NCBI GenBank assembly: GCA_021234155.1
Contig: JAJEKV010000012.1
Coordinates: 9,638,448-9,702,447, forward strand
Length of the DNA: 64,000 nt
Reading direction: 5' to 3'
Source of the DNA: Isoetes taiwanensis
Taxonomy: Eukaryota > Streptophyta > Lycopodiopsida > Isoetales > Isoetaceae
Part shown: positions 20,675 through 33,478 of the stretch, one piece after another
Numbering within the stretch: the stretch's first letter is position 1
Layout: every line of letters starts with the position of its first letter
Notes under the pieces: generated by a model
What the model was told of the DNA's origin: nothing
Databases searched by the model: none
Seen by the model: only the letters and a program-made list of their open reading frames with translations
Made by a program: the position numbers and the translations under genes

Positions 20675-22198
20675 TGACGTCCCCTACTTCGTCTACGATG
20701 CTCCCATCATATCGGAAGGCGGAGTTCATCCCCCTGGCAGCCAAGCTGGCAGAGGTTGTCCACCTGACACCAATCCTTTAGCAAGGGATCGATGAGGAAG
20801 AATGGACGGGTCATTTGTCCCTTCCCTCGGGACCGTCCTAGCTACAGAAGCATAAATAAACATAAGCGCATGACATCAAATACAAATAGAGCCATCTCGA
20901 AGGGTGGTTATACCATAGCATCCATGTATAAGCACATCAACAACATCATCATCAAATGGAAGATCCTATCCAAGGCTCAGACTCTAAAGGTATGGACTGA
21001 CGGCTTGGGTCTCCAGAAGCCGCATTGCAGACATAATTCATGAGAGTGGATTGGGCTGGCATAGGAACATGGCTGTCGGGAAGTCCTCTCCATCCGCCCC
21101 TCCTGTGCATACTTTGCAAAATAGATCGAAGAGCCTTGGGACTGGACCGTAGCCTGCCGGGTGCATAGCCAAGAGGGCTACTACTGGGTTTCATCTTCTT
21201 AGCCCCAATGAGGCAGAAAGGGGATCATCTCCTCCAGAGGCACACATGTTCATCACAGGCGGCTAGAGGGCCACTACTCGTCTACGGCTTGAACCTCATT
21301 GAAGGTGACGCATCACCCAAGAGGTGTCGAGCACATGCCTTGCCCACACGCAGTGGCAAGCCATTAAGCCTAGCCCGCTAAGATCGCTGGTAGGATTTAC
21401 ACACCAGAGGGATCAATCTGCAATGGGACATGTTCTCCTTATTCCACCGGTCTAGCCCCGCCACTCACGAAGCTCTTATGCACAGGCCGCATTAATTGGG
21501 AATTATTGAGGCTATCTAAATACATCGATTACCGAAGCTTTCAGGGTCTCTACCCCCCTTCCCAATACACAGGAGTGCGCATAGAATAGAACAGCATCAT
21601 CATCATCAAAGAACTGAAATACAGAATAATATCTAATCTATCTACCTAAACATACATGGTTAGATTCATTAGTTAGGGCTTGTGATCTCAGGATCTATAA
21701 GGCCGCTAGCGCTGATCTAACATGCTATCCCAGCTCATTGTCGGACTAAAAGTCGGCATTGCACAACAGAATCACTGGTTACCTGATCCCTGGCTTGCTC
21801 CTGCTCCTCTAATCACGTCCATGCCTTTGCTTGGGTCGAAGGCAGCTGATCCTGGAAGATTCTTTGTGCAAAATCGGCTTGGCGGCGTCTAGCACTGCGA
21901 AGTAGCAGCTTGGCTTGGTCGGAATGGCCCAAGGAAGCCAAAATGTGAAAATAGAAAAGGTTAAGAGTTTCCCCTTTTGTTCCTTTTACATGACTTTTTA
22001 GGTTTAGGGTTAAAGGACATATGGGATTTTGCCATGAGGCAAGGGAGGGGTTAAATGTATATGTTTATAGACATGCAACATACAAGGTTGCCCCCTAGGG
22101 TGCAACCCTTTATGGTTCCCAAATACATGTCATCATGTACGAGTGGCGTGGCAGTATAATATACGTATTCAGACCGTGTATTATGCTGGAATGTCACA
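20675..22198 (-). repeat. 5' LTR, same family as 59084-61699
   Basis: On the minus strand it runs from TGTGACATTCCAGC (22198) to GGGGACGTCA (20675), with TG...CA ends, about 1.52 kb. Long blocks match the plus-strand LTR at 59084-61699, for example GATTGGTGTCAGGTGGA and GGGGGATGAACTCC near one end and TATTATACTGCCACG near the other. The TATA position of the other copy (TATATAAGG) reads ATGTAAAAGG here, so this promoter may be weakened. Confidence 0.8.
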
Positions 22199-25100
22199 GT
22201 ACTTGCAATTTCTTACGATTTTCAACATAGAGTATATCGCAAAAAAATGGAAGAGCTTTTGTTGATTGATGAAATCTCATTCGCAAATATTTGAGGTGAT
22301 TTCATTTTTCATATGCATTGCTCAAAGTTCAGTTTCTATTACGTGTGTTATGGCAAGAGGATTATCCTAGCAAATGATCAGGTTTCTCCAGGTCTGTTGT
22401 CTCAATAGGACTTTTTATTGAACATGCAGAAACTGAGCAACTACAAGAAATGCATTAGGGACTATTCTTAAATGAAAAGAAGATGTCAAATATCGTTACC
22501 TCTTTGCATCAAAAAACCATAGCATTAGTTTGCAAATATTTTTGCCTCGTTGCATCAGAGAAACAAAGCATTAGTTGCAGCTACAAGTAGATGGATGACC
22601 TTTTGGTATGCACTGTCATTTGCAACATTGGAGCAATTGTGTCAACAAAGTTTATTTGATAAACATGTAAATATAGACTTAGATATCTAGAATGCACATT
22701 CAATCTTTATTTTTTCTACCATAAGCTGCTATCTGCATTCAATCTTCTGTCTAGTTTGTTTGCCATTTTACCAATATAATGATGTTTGTACTGATGTAAA
22801 TGGTAATATTTGAAATTTTTTGTCTTTATTCTGCTCTTGCTTTAAGGAAATGTTCTTTAGGTCTCATAAAAGTGTTTCAGAAATTCAACCAATGCTAAAA
22901 GTCTTCAAATGTGGTGTTCCAGAAATGGCTTAGGGTGCTTAGATGTATCTCAACATGCATAGGTGAAAAATGCCTATGCATAATGCCATATGCATGTTGG
23001 TGCTTGACAAGTTGTTTAGACCAAAATCTTTTAATTGGAATGTTATGATGCATGTGCCAACATAATGACATAATGTAGTCTAGCTTGCAGGCTTTTCTGA
23101 AGGTGGCCATTTTTAAGAATCCCTTCAATTGTACACCCATCAAGGATGCTCGCTATTTGAGTTGAGACAGTTGGAAGTTGATCGTCAACAACTTGTTTGT
23201 CTAATTTCTAATGGGACCTTCCTGCTTTATACTAACATGAACCAAACAACCAGTATGTACATACATATACCTTTGAAACCATACAATGATTTTGCCGTAT
23301 CAATGTTGATCATCAAGTGGTAGTGATCGTACTCCTTACTTAACAGTCTAAGCATATGTTACCTTCTCAAAGTGGAATGTCAATTCATAATGTTGCAAAG
23401 TGGAATGTCAAATTATAATATTGCAAGAAGTATTGGGGCACTTAAAGCTCGAATTAGAAAATTTACCATCACAAAAGATTTTTGCATTAAACCATAGAAA
23501 GTAAAGCATTTTCTGGTATGTTGGATCAAGTCTTCTGGAAGTCACATTGTACTTTAGATGGTATAAGTGGTGTCTGCTACAAACTGATCAATTATAGGTA
23601 ATGGTCTAACATTGCTCTAATTGTTTCAGCATTTAACGAAGACATTCACAATCATTGTCAAGTAAAATTCCCTTTCATGTTCAGTCTTTCCTGGTCATTT
23701 CTTCCATGAATAGAAAGGAAATATTGCAGCAGATGTTAGTATAAGAAAAATTTGCAACGTTCATAGAGACAGTAGCTTCTCTTAAAGGCACAATTTCCAC
23801 TAGTTCATGAATAAGTCTATTACTGCAAGCAAAGAATGTAGTGATGATTTCCTATTGTGTGTAGAGCCTATGTGCGCATATTAGCCGAATACCTAAATTT
23901 GCTGAATTCCTTATTGGTATTTTAAAGCAATATGTGTTTTCTTCTTGTTATTTCAATTAAACAATCCATAATGCAATACCTCTTCATCCATCTGGGTATA
24001 TCTTGCCATCTAAAGGAGCTTCTATCAAAATGGTGTCCACACTGCAAAATTGAGCTCAGCCTAATGAATTTCTTGTGAAGAGAAATAATTGATACCATGT
24101 GCTCACACTCATTTTCCACTTGAAATCAATCAGAATATAATTCATATTTCTTTGTTTGGCCAAAAGAAGAATGATATTATGTTAAGAATTGACTAAAGAT
24201 AAGCTATTAGAGCATCTTTTTCTATCACAGCTTTGAGAGGCATCATATCCTTATTGCCCATGGTATACAACTTGTATTCATGGTTTCTGTTAATGCATGT
24301 GTCATGCAGATCAAGCAATTGGTTATACTAGAATATCAAGTGCATGTGAGAAATGTCATAACAAGTAAGCTATCTTAATTCTATGCAACCAGATAAGTTG
24401 CTAGGTAAATAAAGTGGCCAATGTTGCTATAAGCAAATGCCAATACAAAAGTTCCTTAAAATGCCTGGGGTATATTTTGTTCTTAATACTTAGCATGCAT
24501 AAATAAGGAAACTTTGACACCCACATTGCTAATAAAGAACATGATAATCCTTGGAACTATAAGAAGACAAACCATAGTTGAATGCTTTCACCTGGGATTC
24601 ATGGAAGTTACATTACTAAAGAAAATGGTCTCCTGTCTAATTTTAATTCTTCTTCTCCGCCACTGTATGGTTGGTTTTTTTTCTAGACTATAATAATTAT
24701 ACTTTTGCTCTTGCATTGCATTCCAAGTGTTTTGCAAAAGCTGCCCACTATGTTGAACATTGAACTTTAATTCTTGAAAACATATAATGTTCAAGGTAGC
24801 AAGAAGCACATCATTGGCAAAAGCATTCAAATTAAAATAACAACTAAAGTCCTAAGCAAAGTAATCAAATGGTGCTTTTAACTAGTTACTAGCATTTTGG
24901 TATTGAAACAGTGCCAAGTGACACGACGCTACTAGCATAGACTGTAAAATAGTGCCACGTGACACGACGCTACTGCCGTAGACCGCAAAATCTAGGTGTT
25001 TTTTTTATGGAAAATAAAAAGTGCGTTCGTCTGCCTTATATGGCAAGAAGAACATACGAAACTTAAAACAAAAACAAAGAATATTTCAATCTAGAAACTT

Positions 25101-26037
25101 CAAGCATAAGCTTGCAATATTTTCGTTTGGTATTTGCGGGCAATATTTCAGGCATGGTTGGGCCAAGATTTGGCCTTGTATTGTATGGGAAATTGTATTT
25201 AAACTGTATTTTTTAATTGATTTGAGCTGCTTGTTGGCCGAGATGAAGGTAGCATTCCAAAATCGGCTCAAGGCATGTGTTTTTTTTTTTGTTGTTTCTA
25301 TGCATGGTTTGAGGATAGAAGGATAAGAATACATGCTGCTTTCTTTTTTCAGCAAGGGCGGCAATGGATCCCAGCGGGCAGGCTTGAAGGCAAGAGTTCT
25401 GCCATCACCTATGGCGGATGAAGCCCACGACTTTTTCTTTTTGTGTTATGTTGTGTCTTTGTTCTATTTCTGTTTATGTTATGTGTTCTTCTTCTTGGGA
25501 TTGAGGAGAAGCGAGATTTGGTTGCTGGAGTAGCTGAGATTTGGTTGCTATGACCCTTACCATCTGCGCTGTCATCTGGTACCGACCGAGACCTCCCTGT
25601 TTTGTCTAAGGGGCAATGGATCCCAGCAGAAGGCGGGTTTAGAGGCACGTTGACAGTGTGGTTCGGCACAGGCTACCTGGTCGGGGGCTACGATTTCTAA
25701 GACCGATGAGCTTGATTCGGAGGCCCTAGAACAGAAGTCTAGTTGATTCCTAGGACCCCAAAGACTTTGTCAGACAAACAAGGAAATCAGAGACATGGAT
25801 TGTAATATTTTTTCAAAAAATCAAGGCCGCCCAGTTGGCGAGAGTTATAGTGTAGAAATCTAGCAAGGATAGTAGAGTATTCTTTTGATGTTAATGTTGA
25901 TGGATTTGCTGCTGTCATTTGCCATCGTGACAATTTAGGAAGTCTGGCTTAATATATCTATGCTTTGTTTTTCTTTACATTTAGGTGCCTCTCTGCACAT
26001 GGCAAGCCTCTTGTTCCAGCAAGATGTACAAGATGTA
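22199..26037. other. 3.8 kb without a recognised gene
   Basis: AT-rich sequence with scattered short open frames and no family motif. At about 24910-24992 a 41-bp unit (AGTGYCAMGTGACACGACGC) is tandemly duplicated. GGCAATGGATCCCAGC occurs twice (25362 and 25613), each followed by a G-rich stretch, suggesting an old duplication. No transposon ends identified. Confidence 0.4.
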
Positions 26038-26320
26038 CAAGACCAAATGTACATTTATGGTAGGTGGCACTAGGATGGTGAGCTAAAAAAGCCTTACTTT
26101 GTTTAAGGTCCATACTAGACTAATCTTGTACAGACTAGCTAGTTTATCGCACCGCCTTGCGGCAGCCAAAGTGGAGGACAAGACCAAATGTACATTTATG
26201 GTAGGTGGCACTAGGATGGTGAGCTAAAAAAGCCTTACTTTGTTTAAGGTCCATACTAGACTAATCTTGTACAGACTAGCTAGTTTATCGCACCGCCTTG
26301 CGGCAGCCAAAGTGGAGGAC
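26038..26320. repeat. Tandem duplication, 141-bp period
   Basis: Two almost identical units. GACCAAATGTACATTTATGG starts at 26041 and 26182, and AAGTGGAGGAC ends at 26179 and 26320. Each unit ends with the CTAGTTTATC plus CCGCCTTGCGG module described separately. The right unit runs directly into the roughly 390-bp repeat at 26321. Confidence 0.85.
26139..26162 (-). mobile_element. Helitron-like 3' terminus on the minus strand (1 of 5)
   Basis: On the minus strand, hairpin CCGCAAGGCGG is followed by TGCGATAAACTAG, that is hairpin, about ten bases, CTAG: the layout of a Helitron 3' end. The same module occurs at 26280-26303, 26671-26694, 40639-40662 and 41022-41045 (GGGATAAACTAG or GGGATGAACTAG variants). 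This suggests that the surrounding repeat derives from a minus-strand Helitron family. No 5' terminus was found, so the assignment is tentative. Confidence 0.4.
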
Positions 26321-26714
26321 ACTATAGGCTTTTAAGTTCTACCACGTCGGGGATCATCATCGTATACCCCTAGTAACCAACATCCAAATATAAATGACAT
26401 TGACAAGGTTTGAACCCATGACCAAATGTACATTTATTTTGGCATTACTAGGCCTATACCAACTCACCACACATCCGTTGGGCAAAACTTTTGCCTTACA
26501 TGCACACTTTGTAGGCAGGATTTAATCCCGCCTTAGAAAGTCTAGGTCCTAGGGCAACTCTAGGGGCATGGCTTTTTAGCCTCACCATCCTAGTGCCACC
26601 TACCATAGTTCCATTGTTTTTTTTATTACTTTGTTTAAGGTCCATACTAGACTAATCTTGTACAGACTAGCTAGTTTATCCCACCGCCTTGCGGAAGCCA
26701 AATGGAAGACACTA
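26321..26714. repeat. About 390-bp repeat, left part of the Helitron target site
   Basis: Starts ACTATAGGCTTTTAAG, contains GGTTTGAACCCATGACC and TAATCCCGCCTTAG, and ends GGAAGACACTA. Two more copies lie at about 40293-40683 and 40684-41045. The junction ACTA|TAGG between consecutive units is filled here by the Helitron pair: this copy ends in ACTA at 26714 and the sequence resumes with TAGGCTTTT at 40293. Confidence 0.85.
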
Positions 26715-27270
26715 TCTACTTGCTGGAACTTGAGGTATAAAATGGTTTCTGCAGCTATGTCATCTTTTTTGTCTGTAGCTCCACTTTGTCGTATAAGCAA
26801 GAAAAGCAGCCCATTTTGCAACTATCATATCTGTAGAGATAGAAGCGTATGCAATTATAGCACTCTGTTTTTAGATGGAAAGTAAAAAGAAGTTTGCTAA
26901 TGCTGTCAATAATTCTCTCAATGTATGATGACAATTTGTCTGTTATTTTATATCTATTGCAAGAAATACAGCTGGATTATTATACCACTGGATTCCTGTA
27001 CAAAGGTACCATTTCAAATGATTTTCATCCATAGGTGACTTAAATGCATCAACTCTTCCGGTTAATATTTGGGCCAAGATGAATTGCTGCAGAGAACGAC
27101 TTTCTTTGTGAAACAATCTGTTAATCATCTCACATCCGAAAATAGAATAGAATGAAGCAACATCAAAATTTATAGTTATAACACAAAGACGTCGTAGAAG
27201 TACGTCATAGAAGTACATGCCAGCCATTGTCAGGACATTAGCCCGGCAACGCCGGGCACCCGTTTACTAG
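26715..27270 (+). mobile_element. Helitron 2, non-autonomous (556 bp)
   Basis: It begins TCTACTTGCTGG after host A (26714). It ends with hairpin GCCCGGCAACGCCGGGC (27240-27256), then ACCCGTTTACTAG at 27270. It lacks Rep and helicase. Its last 45 bases closely match the end of Helitron 3, and its first bases (TCTACTTRCT) match that element's start, so it is a deletion derivative of the same family. It is joined directly to Helitron 3 without intervening host sequence. Confidence 0.85.
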
Positions 27271-29649
27271 TCTACTTACTTAAAAAGTTTTTGCCATCAT
27301 TTGTTGCAGGTGTCCGCATTTTCTAGGCGTGATTTTCAGGGCAAAAGCGTGATTTTTGGGACCTTATTGTTTTTCCGGCAACTTCTCGCCCATTTTCCCC
27401 TTTTCAATGTTTTGTCCGTTTCTTCTTCAATCGTCCACTCTTCTCTCAAAACGGCAGAGCCGCTTGGTGTCATGATCGAATCTGTAATAATGTTTGATTA
27501 TCCATTCCGGCATAATCTCTGCCGATTTCTTCAGGGATGGATTTAGGGTTTAGATTTATAGACAAAGCAGAGCGGGCAAGCAAGCGGCAGATTTTCGCCT
27601 TCGACCTTGAGATTTTTGAAGCCGATTCCAGAGTGCAGAGGATCACTGAAGCAGGTATGAAATCTATCAGAACAGAAATTCTATTTGTGCTTCTATTAGA
27701 AATTCGCCAGCTCCAAATCTCAGTGTTTTTGCTTTCTATTTGCAGTTGTTGAAGCTCAGGAGTCGCTGAAGAATATTTGGTAAGCATATAAGAGTTCCAG
27801 CAGCTTCAGATTTTGGAACAAATCCAGCTCCAAATCTTAGTATTCTTGCTTCTTTTTTACAGTTATTGAAGCTTAGGAGTTCGTTGAAGAACAGGAATCG
27901 GTGAAAAAAAAGCATCTAGGCTGAGACAAACGTTTTGGTGAGAGGCTTTATGCAGGAACATTCGAATGAAAAACTCTGATCTGTTGACGAGGTTTTTTCA
28001 CGGATCCTCTGCTTTGATTTCCCTGTAAAACTGCTTTTTCCTGCTTGCTTTATGTCTTTTACTGTTATGGCCACTGTTTTTCATCTGTAAAAAAACAGGT
28101 TCTTCGTTTCTGGATTTGATCTCTGGAGCAGCTTAAGATTCCATAAAATCCTTTATTAAGCTATTTGCTAATCTGTATTCTCTGTGCTAGCACCTCTTCT
28201 CCGCAGAATATTTTCTTCAATGCTTTGACATTCTGTATAATGTAAGGCCTTAGATCTGGAGCCGTGAATTGAATTCTGGAGGCTTTGGTATCCCCTGGAA
28301 TAGAAATGGCACTTTGAGCTTGAATCAGGTCATGACGAATGCCGTTAGAAAGCCCTAAAAATGTGGAGGAAGATTTCTGAAGTCCGTTCCTGTTTCACCT
28401 GCTTTTCTAAAAGCCAGACCTTAGGGGTTTTATCTTCGTCTTTAGAAGCTAATATAGCAGCTAAGCTACCAGACCCATCTCCTACATCACAAGGAACAAT
28501 GTTTTAGCAACAACTTTGCTCATATCCGAGACAAAGAATTAAAATCAGTAAGAGCTGTGTGTTTCTGCTGTGTGTTTCTTGGTGTGTGTTCATACCTTAA
28601 CAAGGTAGAGCCAGCGTTTTTGTCAACTGGAAAATAAGTTAAAGATGTGGATTTATCAAGTTCATGTGAATGTCATGGTTTTTTATTATGTAGTTTGGCA
28701 TGCAGGAGAATTTGGGATGCCTTAAGAGGGGAGTTGCTACACCCATTTGAGCACAAATACATAGTCTAGAACTGTGCATTTTCTAAGGTCCGTATTCTCC
28801 TTTCTTTTCTTTTTTTATGTTGTAGCATATGCTTTTTTGTTTCTTGCAATTGCATTCAAGATTTTGCACATATCTGCTAGATGCAGCAGAATAATCCATG
28901 CCTCAGACAGCCTGAAACAGGTGCACATATTAACAATTCTGGGTTCATGAAAAAAAAAATGCATAATGTATTTTTGTTCATGAAAAAAAAATGCATAATG
29001 TATTCGTCTATGGTTGCCAATTTGAGCATCCCTGTTTAAAGTTTGAGTTTTCTACTTTTAATAATTTTTTGTTGTTCATGCAGGCACATTATCCTCAAGA
29101 GAATCTAAGGTGGTTATTTTTATTCTTAGGGGCATCTAACTAGGCACATCGATTTTTTCTGGAATTTAAGTTTGTTATCTACTTATTCAAATGTGACTAA
29201 CCAACCAAATAACTTTGGACATCAACTAAACTGCAATAACCAGACCACTTTTGAACCTCAACTAACGAATCAATTCTTCATCCACAATAAACTAGATCAT
29301 TCAACATTCCAAACATTCAATCTATGTCTATAAATTTACATCCACAACCATTCTCCTAATGACATAACTATTTCATTAGGGGCGATGTCAGCATGTGCAT
29401 ATATAAATTTTTTAAGAATACTTTAATGTACATTTAAGTAGATTAATGTTATGAAGTTTGAAAGCAAAATTGCTTGAATGAAGGCATTGATAATAGCTCA
29501 TCTAATATTATGAACTATCTAATCACTAAGAACCTCATTAATAAATATAAGCTCACACTAATGAACTTTGAAACCAATATAGCTCGAAGAAAAACATTGG
29601 TGGTTTGCATAAAAATAATGCAGTCACAACATACTTCCCTCCATGCAGA
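27271..29649 (+). other. Helitron 5' region with exon-like pieces
   Basis: Possible first exon 27537-27656: MDLGFRFIDKAERASKRQ and on to a GCAG|GTATGA donor. Candidate second exon after CTATTTGCAG at 27746, reading VVEAQESLKNIW before GTAAGC; a diverged copy of this exon follows after TTTTTTACAG at 27863. I do not recognise the protein. Such short spliced pieces inside a Helitron are commonly captured host-gene exons. Further right, to 29649, only AT-rich sequence and a 33-bp duplication (CATGAAAAAAAAATGCATAA, about 28947-29003) are seen. Confidence 0.4.
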
Positions 29650-30089
29650 TGGTGGCTTTGAATGTTCCATGGGATTCTTATCCAAGATTTGTGGAACAAT
29701 TCTTTAGAGATGGGCATTGGGTTTGGTTGCCACCAGTTGATGATAATTTTGATGCATATTTTCAATACCTTGCCGAAGAAGAGGATTTTAAGAGCATAAT
29801 GGAGGATATTGCAGAGAGTTCTGCATTGGGAATTTTGGGAATGCAAGTGCACATTGATCACCTGATATGGGTTGTGAACTTTTATGGAGAATGGTACAAA
29901 ATCCTACAGTCACTCGGAGTTGAAATACGTCCAGGGTTTAAGGTTGAGATAGACTTTGAGAATTTTGTCAAGCAACTGGACAAACACTTTCGTAAACGCA
30001 TCTACGTGAGACTCCATAAATTTCTTGACGCCATGGAAACTATCTTGCATGTGCAATACCTTATGCAACATGGTTTGGACATGTCATAA
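29650..30089 (+). CDS. Hypothetical Helitron-borne protein
   Basis: The ATG at 29650 follows a splice-acceptor-like CTCCATGCAG. The open frame of 146 residues begins MVALNVPWDSYPRFVEQFF and ends at TAA 30087-30089. It is rich in aromatic and acidic residues (EQFFRDGHWVWLPPVDDNF), with no recognised domain, signal peptide or membrane segment. A downstream exon-like block (reading HIFLLDIEGEYLATSK before GTGAGT) lies at about 30310-30359, and part of this ORF (about 29909-29975) is repeated at 30451-30516. It may be an upstream exon of the Helitron protein gene that continues at 30793, or a captured gene. Confidence 0.5.
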
Positions 30090-30299
30090 GTTTATTAGGA
30101 TTCTTATAACAAAAGACCATTGGATTTGCTTAATGTCAACACTATATTCTTTTTATATGTATGTTGTGTTAACAAAGTTTTTGAAGGAGTTTCCTAAACA
30201 AAATCAATCCATAACCCTAATGCGTTTAAGCATTGTTTTCTAAACCATTTCTATAAGTTTTAGTTATGTTCTTAATGTATGGTGTAACAATGTGTTCTC

Positions 30300-30716
30300 A
30301 TGTTTACAGAACATATTTTTCTCCTTGACATCGAAGGAGAATATCTCGCTACATCAAAGGTGAGTCATGTTCTACTTTAGATTAGATGTCACTTACACAC
30401 TAAAATTAGCCTAAATTATAATGTTGCAATAAACCTACTGCGCATACCAGTCACTTGGAACTGAAATACGTCCAGGGTTTAAGGTTGAGCCAGACTTCGA
30501 GAATTTGTCAAGCAGGAGTTTCCTAAACAAAATCAATCCATAACCCTAATGCGTTTAAGCATTGTTTTCTAACCCATTCTTTAAGTTTAACTATGTTCTT
30601 AATGTATGGTGTAACAATGAGTTCTCATGTTTACAGGACATATTTTTCTACTTGACATCGAAGGAGAATATCTCGCTACATCAAAGGTGAGTCATGTTCT
30701 ACTTTAGATTAGATGT
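30300..30716 (+). repeat. Duplicated exon-intron block in the Helitron
   Basis: The block ending in acceptor TTTACAG, exon HIFLLDIEGEYLATSK and donor GTGAGTCATGTTC occurs at about 30300-30390 and again at about 30628-30716. The second copy is preceded by a shortened copy of 29909-30240 with an internal deletion. Splice sites are intact in both. The next acceptor, CGCGTATCAG at 30792, leads into the Helitron N-terminal ORF. Confidence 0.7.
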
Positions 30717-30792
30717 GAATGCTTATAATGTTGTGGATAGCCTAAATTATAATGTTGCGATAAGCCTAAATTGATATATGATTGCGCGTATC

Positions 30793-32731
30793 AGGGACTC
30801 CTATGGGGAGATCTCATAAAAAAATGCCACCTGCTGTGGCCAACAACCCCTCATATATGACGCCCGTGAATGAAAGCAGGTCTGGTAGGAAGAGACGTTT
30901 GGCACGCAAGCGTGCTGCAAAGGCTAGAGCCTTGAGGCTTGAGTATGATGTAACAGAGGTAGTTCATGTTGGCCAATCATCCAGTGCACTAGCAATTGGG
31001 GAGACAGTCACGACAGAGCCAATGCATTGTCTGCCTGGTCAACTGGATGAGCTACCGACAGATAGCCATCATTTGAATGACATGGTTGTGGAAGGAACTA
31101 TTGCACATATGGGGGATTCACATCACATGACATCAGAAGTAAATGATATTAGGATGCATTTAATTTCCACAATACAGGAACAAGTGGATGATCATGGAAT
31201 GTTGCTGCAAGCTAGGGAGATCCCACACGTACACGTACCAGGGACTCATAAGGAAATGTCTCACAAAAAAATGCCACCTTCTGTGGCCAACAACCCCTCA
31301 TATATGACGCCTGTGGATGAAAGCAGGTCTGCTAGGAAGAGACGTTTGGCACGTAAGCGTGCTGCAAAAGCTAGAGCCTTGAGGTCAGAATATGATGTGG
31401 CAGCTACAGAGATAGTTCATGCTGGCCAATCATCCAGAATACTAGCAATTGGGAAAACAGTCACCCCAGAGCCTCTGAATGACATGGTTGTGAACGAAAC
31501 TGATGCACATAGAGGGGATTCGCATCTTATCACATCAGAAATAAATGATATTAGGATGCAAACTACGGACATGAATGTTGATTGCTTTAGCACACCATGT
31601 CAAGCAGGAGTCACTGGTATCTCTTATCGACTAACGCCACCTACCATAGCAAATAATCCCTCCTATAAGACACCTGAAAATGAGAGTAATACTCAGAGAA
31701 GGAGACGCATTGAGCGCAAAAGAAAGGCAAAGTGTAGATCCTTGAGGTTACAATGTAATGATGATATAGGATTGATAAATGCTGAGCCATTGTCTACAGC
31801 AATAGAAAATAACCCGTCTTATGTGACACCTTCAACTGAGAGCAATAGTCAAAGGAGAAGGCGCATGGACCGACAAAGAAGGGCAAAGCATACAGCTGTG
31901 AGGTTGGATTACACTACTCCTATTGGTCCTAGAGAACGTCCTGCTGGTAAAAGCGGTTTCAATAAGATAGCATGGACGTGGATTTTACCTCCTCCTCATG
32001 ACTTTGGCAACATGCATTATAGATGTTTGTATTGTGGGGCTATGCAATGGATAGAAGAGCTCTCAGTTGAGAAGAAATGCAAGGCATGTGCAAATGGAAA
32101 GATTCAGCTGCCATTGATTCCTGAACCACCACAGGCATTATTTGACCTATATACGAGAACAGATAGTGTAGGTGATCACTTTCGCACGAACATCAGGAAG
32201 TACAATAATATATTCTCATTTGCCTCAGTGGGCGTGAAAATTGATGAGGCGGTGGCGAATGCTATTGGTGGGGCCTATACCTTTAGGGTCAATGGCCGTA
32301 TGTGCCATAAGATGGGAACGCTATTGCCACCGCAAGGCCATCAAGAGCATGCAAAATTCGCACAAATATACATCATGGATGGTGATGACATGCAAGTTGA
32401 ACGTAGGATGTCTATTTTTGATGGATTGAAACAAGAAATAGTGGTGCAGTTGCAGGCCCTTATGACAGAACACAATCCATTTGTTAGCATATTTTTGAAT
32501 GCGGCACAAATTATGCGTAATCATCCAACCATGGATATCCGTTTGCGTATACCTTCTTGCAACGTGCAAAATCCTGTGAGGAGGCAATATAATGCTCCAA
32601 CTGCAAATGAGGTGGCTGTCTTAATGCCTATTGATGATAAGCCCGAGGATGGTCAGAGAGATATTATTATACACTCTAAGGATGGTGGCTTGAAACTTAT
32701 AGATGCATATCACTCAGCATATGACCCATTG
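30793..32731 (+). CDS. Helitron protein, N-terminal part (four basic repeats)
   Basis: A likely exon starting after CAG at 30792; the frame is open from 30782. It contains four copies of a roughly 40-residue module: NNPSYMTP followed after a few residues by a basic run such as RKRRLARKRAAKARALR. The first two are nearly identical; the third and fourth diverge (RRRRIERKRKAKCRSLR, RRRRMDRQRRAKHTAVR). After them come WTWILPPPHDFGNMHYRC, a CxxC...CxxC pair (CLYCG, CKAC) and the conserved region preceding Helitron Rep. The frame is cut after ...AYDPL at 32731 by a DNA transposon and resumes with HFVLLIPYGTDGW at 36333. The basic modules may bind DNA or act as nuclear-localisation signals (inference). 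Confidence 0.8.
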
Positions 32732-33478
32732 AAGTCGTATTTAATTAAAGTGGGACTCATTCCATTCCCACTTTTTTTCGGAACTCTGTTATTTTACACA
32801 AAAAGGAGCACCCCGACCCAAAAACTGTCCTTAATTCGAATTTTTGTCTGTTACTGTGCATCCAAGCTTTCTCCCAATTTTCTTGGATAGCGAGTCGAGT
32901 CCCTGTTTTGGGGCTTATTTGTCATTCAAAATAAGAGTTTTTCGCGTGAGGGTGAATTCCTTTACCAAGACATTTTGGCTCTATTTTCTTAGGTGGGTAG
33001 ACAAGAGATCACAAATTCCAACAAAAATTAAGCACATTGTTTACTTAATCACCAAAAAATACTAGTTTTGAGATACCTTATATTTATAAATGGGCTCATT
33101 ACAATATATATTACAGTGGGTGAAGCGACCATAGTGGTCATTATTATCACAATGATTATACCCTCTTCACACATGAACCACCTAGTGCAAAGCGTGGAGC
33201 TGGGTCCAAGTTTACGTAGCAACTTACGTGACGATAGAAATTTGTATGAGGAGTTCCTTCATAGGCCCGCGTGCTTGTATGTCCAACCGATGTCACCACC
33301 CTCTTCTCAGCATCTTTCTTCAATGAACTGGTCTTTTCATTGCTCCCAAGCATGTACTATCTGGTCGAGATAAGGACTGCAAAAGACAAAATCAAGTTAG
33401 TGAAGTGATGCTACAGGCAAAAAAATTAAAATAAAACACAGTTCTTAGGACCATTTTTGGAAAATACAGGCCTGAGAG

